Positions 49,935-57,813 of a stretch of 64,000 nt of DNA are shown here, one piece after another; within the stretch, counting starts at the first letter, position 1, and the number at the start of each line of letters is the position of its first letter. The DNA is from Dyella dinghuensis (GTDB lineage Bacteria > Pseudomonadota > Gammaproteobacteria > Xanthomonadales > Rhodanobacteraceae). The stretch is from positions 124,001-188,000 of the forward strand of contig NZ_RYZR01000006.1 in NCBI RefSeq assembly GCF_003977615.1, read 5' to 3'. Below the pieces are notes generated by a model. It was not told where the DNA came from. It searched no databases and was given only the letters and a program-made list of their open reading frames with translations. Both the position numbers and the translations under genes were made by a program.

Positions 49935-50690
49935 TCAGTGATGGCGTTGCGCGAGCGCGCCGCAACGAGCAACGTCGGCCGGTTTACGCGGCAATAGCAG
50001 CAACGTCAGCGGTTGCGGCATGGCGGCCGGCGGCGGATCCAGCATCACCTGGTTCAACGCCTCGCTGACCGCTGCGGCGCGTGCATCGTCGTCGCTAAGC
50101 ACATGCGTCTGTTCGATCCTGCCGGACGGCGCGATCCACACTTGCAATGCGAGACGGTAATTGCCTGGCGTGGTTTGGTCGAAGCGGCAAAGTGCCGATT
50201 CAATGGATCGTTGAATAGTGCCGGCATAGTTTTGCGTCACAACCTCTTGCTCCCCGACCGCCGAATCCTGGGGCGATTCACCCGAATCGGATTCACCCGA
50301 TTCAACCCTCGTCGCCAGCTTTAACGTAAACGCCTGATCCGTCGAATAGCTCGCGACGAGACCCGTGCCCGCCAACAACCGTTGCAATGCGTCGACTTTG
50401 CCGAAATCCCCTTGCACACCTGGAGACTGGCGCTCCGCCGTGAGCGCATCATCGACGAGTACCGCCTGGCCGGTCACTTCACCGTATGCCCGCAACGCTG
50501 TCCTGAGCGATTGCGGCCCGATGTCGAACGTCAAAGTTCCATCCGGTTTGCGATGGGCGCCGGGGGCGTCCTGGGCAAATGCCGGCAGCGACATACCCCA
50601 CAGTAGCGCTCCCAGGCAAACCATCACCGAGGCGAGTCGAACGATCCTCGTGCCTTTAGGAGCACTCCAGCTGTAGGGACGGCATGCCAA
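49935..50690 (-). CDS. Periplasmic STN-domain signalling protein with a TonB-C-like domain (VreA-like)
   Basis: This is a 251-residue exported protein. Its signal peptide (VMVCLGALLWGMSLPAFAQ) is followed by an STN secretin/TonB short domain (about 50-120: TFDIGPQSLRTALRAYGEVT, VDALQRLLAGTGL), an acidic linker, and a TonB-C-like domain (LALQVWIAPSGRIEQTHVLS, ending in PPPAAMPQPLTLLLLPR). There is no beta barrel, so it is not a normal TonB-dependent receptor. P. aeruginosa VreA, the odd receptor-like protein of the PUMA3 system, is the closest match I know. The start appears to be TTG with a GGAGG ribosome-binding site close by; an ATG at 50624 is possible. Confidence 0.8.
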   Translation of the reverse strand: MACRPYSWSAPKGTRIVRLASVMVCLGALLWGMSLPAFAQDAPGAHRKPDGTLTFDIGPQSLRTALRAYGEVTGQAVLVDDALTAERQSPGVQGDFGKVDALQRLLAGTGLVASYSTDQAFTLKLATRVESGESDSGESPQDSAVGEQEVVTQNYAGTIQRSIESALCRFDQTTPGNYRLALQVWIAPSGRIEQTHVLSDDDARAAAVSEALNQVMLDPPPAAMPQPLTLLLLPRKPADVARCGALAQRHH

Positions 50691-50717
50691 AGGGCCTCCG
50701 CAGAAAACCCCGAGGTT

Positions 50718-50746
50718 AGGTCAGCAATGTGACGGCGATGTAACTA
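50718..50746 (-). promoter_or_regulatory. Possible Pho box upstream of the signalling operon
   Basis: Minus-strand heptamers TAGTTAC (50740-50746), CCGTCAC (50729-50735) and CTGACCT (50718-50724) are spaced 11 bases apart, the period of PhoB direct repeats (consensus CTGTCAT). The middle unit matches well and the outer two only partly. The last unit is about 28 bases upstream of the STN gene. Confidence 0.3.
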
Positions 50747-50829
50747 ACACCGAATTAGCATTACCCGATCGTGCCGCTATCGAGTTGTCCGGCGTCTGGT
50801 TTGGCTCGAAAGCGGACGAGCAGCCCCCG

Positions 50830-52713
50830 TTATTTCATAAACTTTTCGATTGTGTATTGCGCCGCTTCCTCGAAGGACCTTGCGATTCGATCGATATGCT
50901 CACCTGACTCCGGAAGTTCCACGGTTTCCAGGAGGTTGGGAAGCAGCACAGCGATGATGGTGGCATCCGCATATCGCGTTCGACGCCGCATGTCCCCTGC
51001 TACCGCATCACTGGATTCCCACTTGCCGGCGCCGGAAGCGTTGACGACATGTATCATCGAAATGGCATCGGGCGTCGCTTCCGGATGACTCTCCCCCTCA
51101 AACTCATCGACATCCTTCATCGTGACGTGACGTGCATCGATGCGAAGGTCGCGAAGAACGCGAACGAGTATTTCCGTCGCCACGTCGTCGTAATGACTGC
51201 CGCTGCCCATGCATAGCACGACCGATCCGGGGGCAACGGCAAGCGGCCCCTGCCAGCGTCCCGCGACATGCTCACGTTGCTGCCGAAGGTAATGCGCCAG
51301 GTCGTCATCGAGAACGGAAGTATGGCGGCGCCACCGCGGTTGCACCGGGGCTTCTCTTCCAAGCGACTCGATGACTTTGACAACTGTTGTTCTCGCCTTG
51401 AGCAGTTGTTCCGGACCTATCGTTTTCTGCGCAAGGTCCATCTGCGCAAGCTGCAGTGCCGGCAACAAGACAACATCGCAGTATTTGGCTAACGACCTTT
51501 GTCTTAGAAAAGTGCGAGCGGATGCAATGACTTCATCGGCGTCACCGGAAAGCGCGCGCTGATAAAACCGCTGCGGCAACGTCAAGGCCGGTGTGTCTCC
51601 AAGCAGAATCCCCAATAACGTGAACGCTCGAACATGCCGCCCCATCACCACCAGGCAAAGTGTCAGCGGAGTGGACAACACCAATCCCATGGGTCCCCAA
51701 AGCCAGCTCCAGAAGATGGCAGCCACGACAACGGCCAGAGGCGACAACCCGGTCGCATGACCGTACAACTGAGGCTCCAGTAGCTGACTCACCAACGCTT
51801 CAACGATGACGAACAGACCCAACGTCATGAACAGAAGCGACCAACCCGGCGTAACAGCCGCCGCAAGCAACGCAGCTAGAAGTGCAGCCAGCCACACGCC
51901 TACGTAAGGCACGAAGCGCAGCACCGCTGTAAGCGCACCCCAAAGCAGCGCATTGGGAAGTCCGATGGCGGCTAGTCCCAGCCATATCGCGAGGCCCACA
52001 CCGAAATTCACCGAAAACTGCGAGACGAAAAAGCGGGAAAGGCGCTCGCCCGCATCATTGATGGCTGCAGTCGTTGCGCGCAAATCAGTGCCGCCTATGA
52101 CGCGGATAAAACGATCGCGCAACGATTCATATTCGAGCAAAACAAACACGAGTACGACCAGCACAATGCCTGCTGTTTCCAGCGGGCTCCACAGCGAGGA
52201 CAGCACGCCCCTTACTGCATTCCAGGGACTGGACAAAACCGAAACATCCATCGTACCCGTGTATGACGGTGCGACCGGCACACCCTGTGTCTGGCCCCCG
52301 CCGCTTTCGGCACTCAATCCATTCATGACGTTGCCGGCTTCGCCCCGCATCGCCTCCAGACGTGCCGTCGTCAGGTCATGCAGCATCTGGAGTTTGGCGT
52401 GAATAGTCTTCTCGTACTGGGGAAGACTTTCTGCCAGATGCACAATCTGGGAACCGATGACCGCCATAAGTCCCGTTGCAACCGTCGCCAGCAACAGCGC
52501 GGCTATCACGACAGCGTACGTATGACCCAACCTCATCTTCTGCAGCAGGCGCACGAAAGGCGCCATCAGCAATGCCAATATCAAAGCCAGGATGATGGGA
52601 ACCAGCACGTCTTTGCCGAAATACAACAGTGCAAGCACAACCCCGGTAGCGATGACGATCAATGATCGTTGACTTGCAGATGCGGTCGGCTGCGTATCTG
52701 ACGTGAAGGGCAT
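50830..52713 (-). CDS. AI-2E-family (PerM-like) permease with a long cytosolic C-terminal extension
   Basis: This is a 627-residue membrane protein. The first 380 or so residues are the AI-2E/PerM exporter fold with seven to eight hydrophobic segments (LIVIATGVVLALLYFGKDVL, ALIDAL-type loops, FVPYVGVWLAALLAALLA, LLEPQLYGHATGLSPLAVVV). The remaining 240 or so residues are soluble and include VVLCMGSGSHYDDVATEILV and TIIAVLLPNLLETVELP, a pattern like a Rossmann or cobalamin-binding-like alpha/beta domain. Many family members end soon after the membrane domain. The ATG at 52713 is chosen before the first charged residues; two in-frame upstream starts exist. Substrate unknown. Confidence 0.82.
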   Translation of the reverse strand: MPFTSDTQPTASASQRSLIVIATGVVLALLYFGKDVLVPIILALILALLMAPFVRLLQKMRLGHTYAVVIAALLLATVATGLMAVIGSQIVHLAESLPQYEKTIHAKLQMLHDLTTARLEAMRGEAGNVMNGLSAESGGGQTQGVPVAPSYTGTMDVSVLSSPWNAVRGVLSSLWSPLETAGIVLVVLVFVLLEYESLRDRFIRVIGGTDLRATTAAINDAGERLSRFFVSQFSVNFGVGLAIWLGLAAIGLPNALLWGALTAVLRFVPYVGVWLAALLAALLAAAVTPGWSLLFMTLGLFVIVEALVSQLLEPQLYGHATGLSPLAVVVAAIFWSWLWGPMGLVLSTPLTLCLVVMGRHVRAFTLLGILLGDTPALTLPQRFYQRALSGDADEVIASARTFLRQRSLAKYCDVVLLPALQLAQMDLAQKTIGPEQLLKARTTVVKVIESLGREAPVQPRWRRHTSVLDDDLAHYLRQQREHVAGRWQGPLAVAPGSVVLCMGSGSHYDDVATEILVRVLRDLRIDARHVTMKDVDEFEGESHPEATPDAISMIHVVNASGAGKWESSDAVAGDMRRRTRYADATIIAVLLPNLLETVELPESGEHIDRIARSFEEAAQYTIEKFMK

Positions 52714-52876
52714 GATGAAAATGTCGGCTGAGGTGGCTATTCCGCAAGAGCTTGTCGCGCAAGCGGCGTTTACATTAAACGGGTTCATCCCTGGATATGA
52801 ATCAAGCGTACCCTGCTCCGTGGACGCCACCGATTGGATCAGAAAACATATCGGACTGCTTTTTCCGCAATGCCTG
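52714..52876. other. Leader region upstream of the permease gene
   Basis: It contains in-frame alternative starts for the permease (ATG 52788, GTG 52830) but no separate gene. No strong promoter motif stands out. Confidence 0.4.
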
Positions 52877-53200
52877 CTATGCGTCGAAAGCGGACATTAG
52901 GGAACGCTCAAAGCCTTGTGACTCGATGAGTCTACGAGCAAGCTTTCTTTGCGAGAGTTCGTCTACGGCGGCTACCAGCTCGCGGCATGCTCAATCGTCG
53001 CAGACATATCAGCCGCCGCGAGAGCGCCCCCCGTTCTTCTTGCGTCATCGATACACCGTACTTGCCCACGTGACGTATCAGCACGCCAATATGCGACTCC
53101 CACAACGATTGACGACGAGCGGCCTCTCGGCGTCCGTCATGCGCAAGCTTGGGGTGATCGCCACTTTCCAACAAAGTCGCTGCAAGCGACCAGGGTTGAC
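52877..53200 (-). pseudogene. Possible decayed gene with two frameshifts
   Basis: Three adjacent minus-strand frames join into a coherent protein-like sequence. One carries ATLLESGDHPKLAHDGRREA and SLWESHIGVLIRHVGKYGVS, then MTQEERGALSRR; a second carries ADMSATIEHAA; the third carries ELVAAVDELSQRKLARRLIE, then SQGFERSLMSAFDA and a stop at 52877. Each piece has better composition than the alternatives in that span. I do not recognise the family. It could be a frameshifted pseudogene, assembly errors in a real gene, or chance. Confidence 0.3.
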
Positions 53201-53290
53201 GATACGCGAAGTGAAAACTTGTCGCCGAATTTCGAGCAAGTCCTGTGGCACTTGCTGTGGCGCTGGGCCAAAACGGTGCAGGAATGCTAG

Positions 53291-53313
53291 AAAACTCAGT
53301 CCTATCAAGGACT
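53291..53313 (-). terminator. Terminator downstream of tRNA-Met
   Basis: AGTCCT/AGGACT (53298-53303 with 53308-53313) followed on the minus strand by GAGTTTTC, just after the CCA end of the tRNA. Confidence 0.75.
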
Positions 53314-53323
53314 CTGACGAGTG

Positions 53324-53400
53324 TGGTGGCTATGGGTGGACTCGAACCACCGACCCCAGCATTATGAGTGCTGTGCTCTAACCGGCTGAGCTACATAGCC
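53324..53400 (-). tRNA. tRNA-Met (CAT)
   Basis: A 77-base cloverleaf including the encoded CCA. The acceptor arm GGCTATG pairs with CATAGCC, the D-arm has GCTCAGCCGGTTAGAGC, the anticodon loop CTCATAA has CAT at 53364-53366, and the T-arm has GGTTCGAGTCC. The first acceptor pair is G-C and the anticodon stem lacks three consecutive G-C pairs, so it is the elongator form and not initiator tRNA. Confidence 0.95.
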
Positions 53401-53587
53401 ATTGGGGTGCGCCGTCCGAAAGGCTCGGATCGGGCAGGATTCAGGCGGGGCCCGGCAGTTTAATCACGTGGCCGTTACTGTTCAAGTGGTTGGCTTGCCC
53501 CCACTTTGTAGGCTGTGGTTGAATCGATCCCAGGTCGTAAGCGCTTACGCCAAGGTAGGCCGCGCTGAAGAGACCCGAGGAGGCTGG

Positions 53588-54130
53588 ATGATTGACGTTG
53601 ATGGCTACCGTCCGAATGTTGGCATCGTTCTGCTGAATGCAGACGGCCGGCTGTTCTGGGCGCGCCGCGTCCATCGCGACGGCTGGCAGTTCCCCCAGGG
53701 CGGCATGCGCAGCGACGAAACCCCGCTGGAGGCCATGTACCGGGAGCTGCAGGAAGAAACCGGGCTATGCGCCGAACATGTCGAGGTGCTGGCCAGCACT
53801 CGCGGCTGGCTGCGCTACAAGCTGCCAAGCCGCTATATCCGCCATCACCAGCACCCTACCTGCATCGGCCAGAAGCAGGTCTGGTTCCTGTTGAAGCTGG
53901 TGAGCGGCGAAGACGCCTTGTGCCTGAACGCGTGCGAGAAGCCGGAATTCGACCTCTGGCGCTGGGTGGATTTCTGGTATCCCGCCGCGCATGTCGTTAA
54001 TTTCAAACGAGATGTTTATCACCGGGCACTGCGCCATTTCGCGCCGCTGGTGGAAAACATGCTGAGCATCGAGCTGGGCCCCCAGCCCCAGGGACGCGGC
54101 ACCGGCCGCAACAAGCGCGCCGCCGCCTGA
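53588..54130 (+). CDS. rppH: RNA pyrophosphohydrolase
   Basis: RppH removes pyrophosphate from the 5' end of mRNAs and so starts RNase E-dependent decay. The 180-residue protein begins [20 protein letters not shown] and contains the Nudix box [20 protein letters not shown] followed by TGL, with the WQFPQGG motif just before it. The ATG at 53588 has a GAGGAGG ribosome-binding site, and the upstream in-frame residues are unlike the family. The basic C-terminal tail is longer than in E. coli. Confidence 0.95.
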   Translation: MIDVDGYRPNVGIVLLNADGRLFWARRVHRDGWQFPQGGMRSDETPLEAMYRELQEETGLCAEHVEVLASTRGWLRYKLPSRYIRHHQHPTCIGQKQVWFLLKLVSGEDALCLNACEKPEFDLWRWVDFWYPAAHVVNFKRDVYHRALRHFAPLVENMLSIELGPQPQGRGTGRNKRAAA

Positions 54131-54159
54131 ACGCCCGGTTCGGCTCAACCGAACACTTG

Positions 54160-54180
54160 TTGACAATCATTCGCATTCGC
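54160..54180 (+). promoter_or_regulatory. Fur box candidate upstream of bfd
   Basis: TTGACAATCATTCGCATTCG fits the gammaproteobacterial Fur-box style (AATGATAATCATTCTCATT) in its AATCATTCGCATT core. It lies 17 bases before bfd, where iron repression is expected. Confidence 0.6.
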
Positions 54181-54196
54181 ACTGACAATACGTGCC

Positions 54197-54397
54197 ATGT
54201 ACATCTGTCTTTGCAATGCCGTCACCGACCACGACATCCGCCGCGCTGCTGCCGACGGCGTGCGTAGCTTTGCCGAATTGCAGGCCCGCACGGGTTGCTC
54301 GGATTGCTGTGGTTGCTGCGAATCCGAAGCGCGCACGACATTGGATGATGCCGTCGCCAAGGTCACATTCGACCTACCCATCCTGGTCGCGGCCTGA
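54197..54397 (+). CDS. bfd: Bacterioferritin-associated ferredoxin
   Basis: Bfd is a small [2Fe-2S] protein that reduces the bacterioferritin core to release iron. This 66-residue protein has the four ligand cysteines in YICLCNAVTD and TGCSDCCGCC, and matches the family length. It lies in front of bfr and behind a candidate Fur box. Bfd is normally made under iron starvation. A strong terminator separates it from bfr. Confidence 0.93.
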   Translation: MYICLCNAVTDHDIRRAAADGVRSFAELQARTGCSDCCGCCESEARTTLDDAVAKVTFDLPILVAA

Positions 54398-54411
54398 TTT
54401 TGCCGACACCG

Positions 54412-54439
54412 AACGCCACCCTTCGCGGTGGCGTTTTTG
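54412..54439 (+). terminator. Terminator between bfd and bfr
   Basis: AACGCCACC (54412-54420) pairs with GGTGGCGTT (54427-54435) around CTTCGC and is followed by TTTT. Confidence 0.9.
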
Positions 54440-54520
54440 CGTGTGCGACGTATTCGTATTGCACCCACTCTCACGCAGAATCCGTATAGTTCAGACTTCG
54501 CCAACAGACGGAGAGCCACC

Positions 54521-54991
54521 ATGAAGGGTGACGCGAAGGTCATCGAGTTCCTCAACAAGGTGCTCTACAACGAATTGACGGCGATCAACCAGTATTTCTT
54601 GCACTTCCGCATGTTCAAGAACTGGGGCTACGAAGAACTGGCCGAGCATGAGTACAAGGAATCGATCGAGGAAATGAAGCACGCCGATCGCCTGATCGAG
54701 CGCATTCTTTTCCTCGAAGGCCTGCCCAACTTGCAGCATCTGGGCAAACTGCGCATTGGCGAAAACGTGCTCGAGTGCATTCAGGGCGATCTCGATCTCG
54801 AATTGGCAGCCGCGAAAGATCTGCGCGCTGCGATCGGCTATAGCGAAACCGTCAGCGATTACGTCAGCCGCGATATGTTCCGCACCATCCTGCACGATGA
54901 AGAAGAACACATCGATTGGCTGGAGACGCAGCTGAGCCTCGTGAAAGACATCGGCGCAGAGCGTTATCTGCAGTCGAAAATGGAAAGTTAA
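54521..54991 (+). CDS. bfr: Bacterioferritin
   Basis: Bfr is the haem-containing 24-subunit iron store. The 156-residue protein has ferroxidase ligands in [20 protein letters not shown] and [20 protein letters not shown] (including the axial haem Met), and a second site in [11 protein letters not shown]. The ATG at 54521 has a GGAGAG ribosome-binding site. The separate terminator after bfd suggests independent transcription, consistent with opposite iron responses of storage and release genes. Confidence 0.95.
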   Translation: MKGDAKVIEFLNKVLYNELTAINQYFLHFRMFKNWGYEELAEHEYKESIEEMKHADRLIERILFLEGLPNLQHLGKLRIGENVLECIQGDLDLELAAAKDLRAAIGYSETVSDYVSRDMFRTILHDEEEHIDWLETQLSLVKDIGAERYLQSKMES

Positions 54992-54997
54992 AGTTAA

Positions 54998-55017
54998 GCG
55001 CTGCGGCATCGCAGCGC
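54998..55017. terminator. Weak hairpin after bfr
   Basis: GCGCTGCG/CGCAGCGC around GCAT, seven bases after the bfr stop and without a U-run. It may be a Rho-assisted or weak terminator. Confidence 0.35.
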
Positions 55018-55111
55018 ACCAACGCGAACGCCCCCACAAGTTACGGTCTCTTTCCTTGACGTTTTCGTCACGGGCGGGCTATATCCCTCCCTTTTCCCGG
55101 AAAGACCGTGC

Positions 55112-55876
55112 ATGGCTTCCCGCCCACCGCCGCGCTACGTCGTACGCCCGCACGACGCTGCCAGTCAGCGTCGCAGGATGCTGTGGCTCGGTGCAGCGTG
55201 GTTGGGCAGCGTGTTGCTGGCGGCGCTGATCGTCGGCTTGCTTATCGGCGCATGGAAAGGCGTCGTGCCGCGGATTTCGGATCGGCGCGCGCTCGGCACG
55301 CTCACCGCGCAGAACGAAGATCTCAAGCAACAGGTCGCCAATCTGCAGCGCTCGCAGCAGGTAAACGACATCGCGACCAAGGCGCTGCGTCAAACCATCT
55401 CCGAGCGCGATGAAGAAATCAGCGGCCTGCGCGCGGATTTGAGTTTCTATTCCCGGCTCGTCGGCGGCGATGCGCAACGCGAAGGCCTGAAGGTGCAGGA
55501 AGTGTCCCTGCAGGCCGTGCCGCATTCGCAGGCGTGGAATCTCACCGTCAGTCTCACCCAGAACATCAAGCGCGACGACGATACCACCGGCACTACCTCC
55601 GTCACCGTCGAAGGCCTGCGCGATAACAAAGTAGTGCAGCTGGATTGGGCCACACTCGGCGATGCGGCCGAGAAAGACGGCATTCCATTCCGCTTCCGCT
55701 ATTTCCAGCAACTCCACACCACGATTGCGCTGCCTGCCGACTTCCGGCCCACACGACTGCATGTCACAGTCCAGCCGGAAAATGGCGACCCCGTCAGCCG
55801 CGCCGTGGCATGGAACGACGCCCTATCCAGCCCAGTCACCACGAATCAGGGGGACACCACCGATGCTCAGCCGTAA
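55112..55876 (+). CDS. DUF6776-like membrane-anchored coiled-coil protein
   Basis: This 254-residue bitopic protein has a basic cytoplasmic N terminus, one membrane helix (LGAAWLGSVLLAALIVGLLI) and a coiled coil at about residues 65-115 (LTAQNEDLKQQVANLQRSQQ). A periplasmic beta domain follows (AWNLTVSLTQNIKRDDDTTG, then FRPTRLHVTVQPENGD). It overlaps the bactofilin start by 14 bases. Proteins of this type commonly sit beside bactofilin genes in gammaproteobacteria and may anchor the bactofilin polymer to the envelope; that role is inferred. Confidence 0.75.
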   Translation: MASRPPPRYVVRPHDAASQRRRMLWLGAAWLGSVLLAALIVGLLIGAWKGVVPRISDRRALGTLTAQNEDLKQQVANLQRSQQVNDIATKALRQTISERDEEISGLRADLSFYSRLVGGDAQREGLKVQEVSLQAVPHSQAWNLTVSLTQNIKRDDDTTGTTSVTVEGLRDNKVVQLDWATLGDAAEKDGIPFRFRYFQQLHTTIALPADFRPTRLHVTVQPENGDPVSRAVAWNDALSSPVTTNQGDTTDAQP

Positions 55877-56288
55877 ACGCAATGACAACGCACCTTCCCG
55901 CAACGCCGAGACCAGCTTGATCTCCAGCGGCACGATCATCCGCGGCGATGTCCGCTTTACCGGCACGCTGCATCTCGACGGCCGCATCGAAGGCGCCGTG
56001 ATCGGCGAAGGCAACAGCGCCGTGTTCACGCTGAGCGAGCAAGGCCAGGTGCAAGGCGAAGTGCGCGTGCCGCACGCGATGATCAACGGCCAGGTCAACG
56101 GCGACATCTACGTCAGCGAGCGCCTGGAACTGGCGACGCAGGCGCGCGTGATCGGCGATGTCCGCTACAACTCGCTGGAAATGGCCGCCGGTGCGCAGGT
56201 CAACGGCCGCATGGCGCATCAGGGCGAAGACCATATCCAGCGCGAGCTGCCCGCACCGGAAGTGCGCTCGGACGCCGTGACCGCCTGA
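55863..56288 (+). CDS. Bactofilin family cytoskeletal protein
   Basis: Bactofilins self-assemble into non-polar filaments without nucleotides. This 141-residue protein has a short polar N-terminal tail and a compact right-handed beta-helix (about 22-120) with hydrophobic repeats such as [20 protein letters not shown] and [20 protein letters not shown]. The ATG at 55863 has a GGGGGA ribosome-binding site inside the end of the upstream coiled-coil gene, so the two are translated together. Likely roles are cell-wall or curvature control near the membrane. Confidence 0.92.
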   Translation: MLSRKRNDNAPSRNAETSLISSGTIIRGDVRFTGTLHLDGRIEGAVIGEGNSAVFTLSEQGQVQGEVRVPHAMINGQVNGDIYVSERLELATQARVIGDVRYNSLEMAAGAQVNGRMAHQGEDHIQRELPAPEVRSDAVTA

Positions 56289-56321
56289 ATCCAGGCCGTT
56301 TGACGCCGTTCGCGGCATTCG

Positions 56322-56346
56322 GCCCCGGGCTGATGGGACCCGGGGC
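56322..56346 (+). terminator. Hairpin between bactofilin and erpA genes
   Basis: GCCCCGGG (56322-56329) pairs with CCCGGGGC (56339-56346). There is no U-run, so it is a possible weak or Rho-assisted terminator. Confidence 0.35.
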
Positions 56347-56383
56347 TTCAGGTATCATTGAGTCCGCCCCGCTGCGGCCTCAT

Positions 56384-56761
56384 ATGCGTTACATGGAAAC
56401 CATCCTCGCCATCCCCGATTACCGCCAAGCCGGCGCCCCGCTGATCTTCACCGAGGCGGCCGCTCGCAAGGTTCATGAACTGATTCAGGAAGAAGGCAAT
56501 CCTGAGTTGAAGCTGCGCGTGTACATCTCTGGCGGTGGCTGCTCGGGCTTCCAGTACGGGTTCACCTTTGACGACACCCGCGCGGAAGACGATTTTGCGC
56601 TGGATCGCGAAGGCGTCACGCTGCTGGTCGATCCGCTCTCGCTGCAATACCTCACGGGCGCAGAGATCGACTACACCGAAAGCCTGAGCGGTTCGCAATT
56701 CGTCATCCGCAATCCCAACGCCAAGACCACCTGCGGCTGCGGCTCCTCGTTCTCCACCTGA
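56384..56761 (+). CDS. erpA: Iron-sulfur cluster insertion protein ErpA
   Basis: ErpA is an A-type carrier that delivers [4Fe-4S] clusters to apoproteins. This 125-residue protein has [20 protein letters not shown], the first ligand Cys in [12 protein letters not shown] and the final CGCG in [11 protein letters not shown]. Two close in-frame ATGs (56384 and 56393) are possible; the first is used here. Confidence 0.93.
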   Translation: MRYMETILAIPDYRQAGAPLIFTEAAARKVHELIQEEGNPELKLRVYISGGGCSGFQYGFTFDDTRAEDDFALDREGVTLLVDPLSLQYLTGAEIDYTESLSGSQFVIRNPNAKTTCGCGSSFST

Positions 56762-56777
56762 GCGGCCACAGACACGG

Positions 56778-57743
56778 ATGGCTTCGACGAACCCCAACAC
56801 TTTCGCCGGACTCAGCCTGTTACTCGATCGCGTTTCCGAACACCGCGATGACAGCGATTGGGTCGCCGCGAAGGCGCGTTCGCCAGATGCACGCTACATC
56901 CTGATCGATCTCGCCGGCGACGCGTTTATGCGGCGCGACGAAGAGCGCCTGCGCTGGTTGAACGCCGACGAGCGCGAACACCTGCTGCCGCGCGCGTCAT
57001 GCAGCTTGCTCGGCATCGCCAACGACAAGCCGTACTTCATGCTGCTGCTCGACGACACGCATGACGTCGCCGCGCTGGAGTCGGCACTCGATGCGCGACG
57101 CATGGGATTGCGCGAAGCAGGCCTTCTACTCCCTGCCGACGACGCCAGTTTCTTCGCCTACGCCAAGGGTCTCGCCCACTGGCAACGCGAGACACGTTGT
57201 TGCGCCTACTGCGGCTCGCCCGTGCAATCCGTTTCGTCCGGTCATCGCATGCACTGCACGAATCCGGCGTGCGGCCGCCTGCACTTTCCGCGGACCGATG
57301 CCGCCATCATCGTGATCGTCGAATACGAAGGCGCTTGCCTCCTGGGACGCCAGGCGGTGTGGCCGCCGGGCCGTTACTCGACACTCGCCGGTTTCATCGA
57401 ACCCGGCGAAGCGCTGGAAGATGCCGTACGCCGCGAAGTCGCCGAAGAATCCGGCGTGATCGTCGGCGATGTGCACTATCACTCCTCGCAACCGTGGCCG
57501 ATGCCGGCGTCGTTGATGATCGGATTTACCGCGACGGCGATATCGCCCGACATCCATCTGCGCGACGGCGAACTCGAAGACGCACGCTGGTTTACGCCTC
57601 AGCAGATCGTCGACGGGCTGGCCGACGGCAGTCTGGCGACACCGCCCAAACTTTCCGTGTCATATCAGCTGCTCTCGCACTGGTTGCGGGAGCGCGCCGG
57701 CCTGGACCTCGACGCGCTGATCGCACGCTCGCGACGCCGGTAG
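56778..57743 (+). CDS. nudC: NAD+ / NADH pyrophosphatase (mRNA NAD-decapping)
   Basis: NudC hydrolyses NAD(H) and removes NAD caps from RNA. At 321 residues it has the zinc ribbon (CCAYCG and CTNPACG at about 139-162), the Nudix box GFIEPGEALEDAVRREVAEE and the family-specific SQPWPMP motif just after it. It starts 16 bases after the erpA stop in the same direction. The length is at the upper end of the family because of the N-terminal domain. Confidence 0.95.
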   Translation: MASTNPNTFAGLSLLLDRVSEHRDDSDWVAAKARSPDARYILIDLAGDAFMRRDEERLRWLNADEREHLLPRASCSLLGIANDKPYFMLLLDDTHDVAALESALDARRMGLREAGLLLPADDASFFAYAKGLAHWQRETRCCAYCGSPVQSVSSGHRMHCTNPACGRLHFPRTDAAIIVIVEYEGACLLGRQAVWPPGRYSTLAGFIEPGEALEDAVRREVAEESGVIVGDVHYHSSQPWPMPASLMIGFTATAISPDIHLRDGELEDARWFTPQQIVDGLADGSLATPPKLSVSYQLLSHWLRERAGLDLDALIARSRRR

Positions 57744-57813
57744 CTCGCCGCCACAGCGTTAACGGGTTCCCGTCACTCGCATACAATGGCGCCATCCATC
57801 GGAGTCCGTTTAC

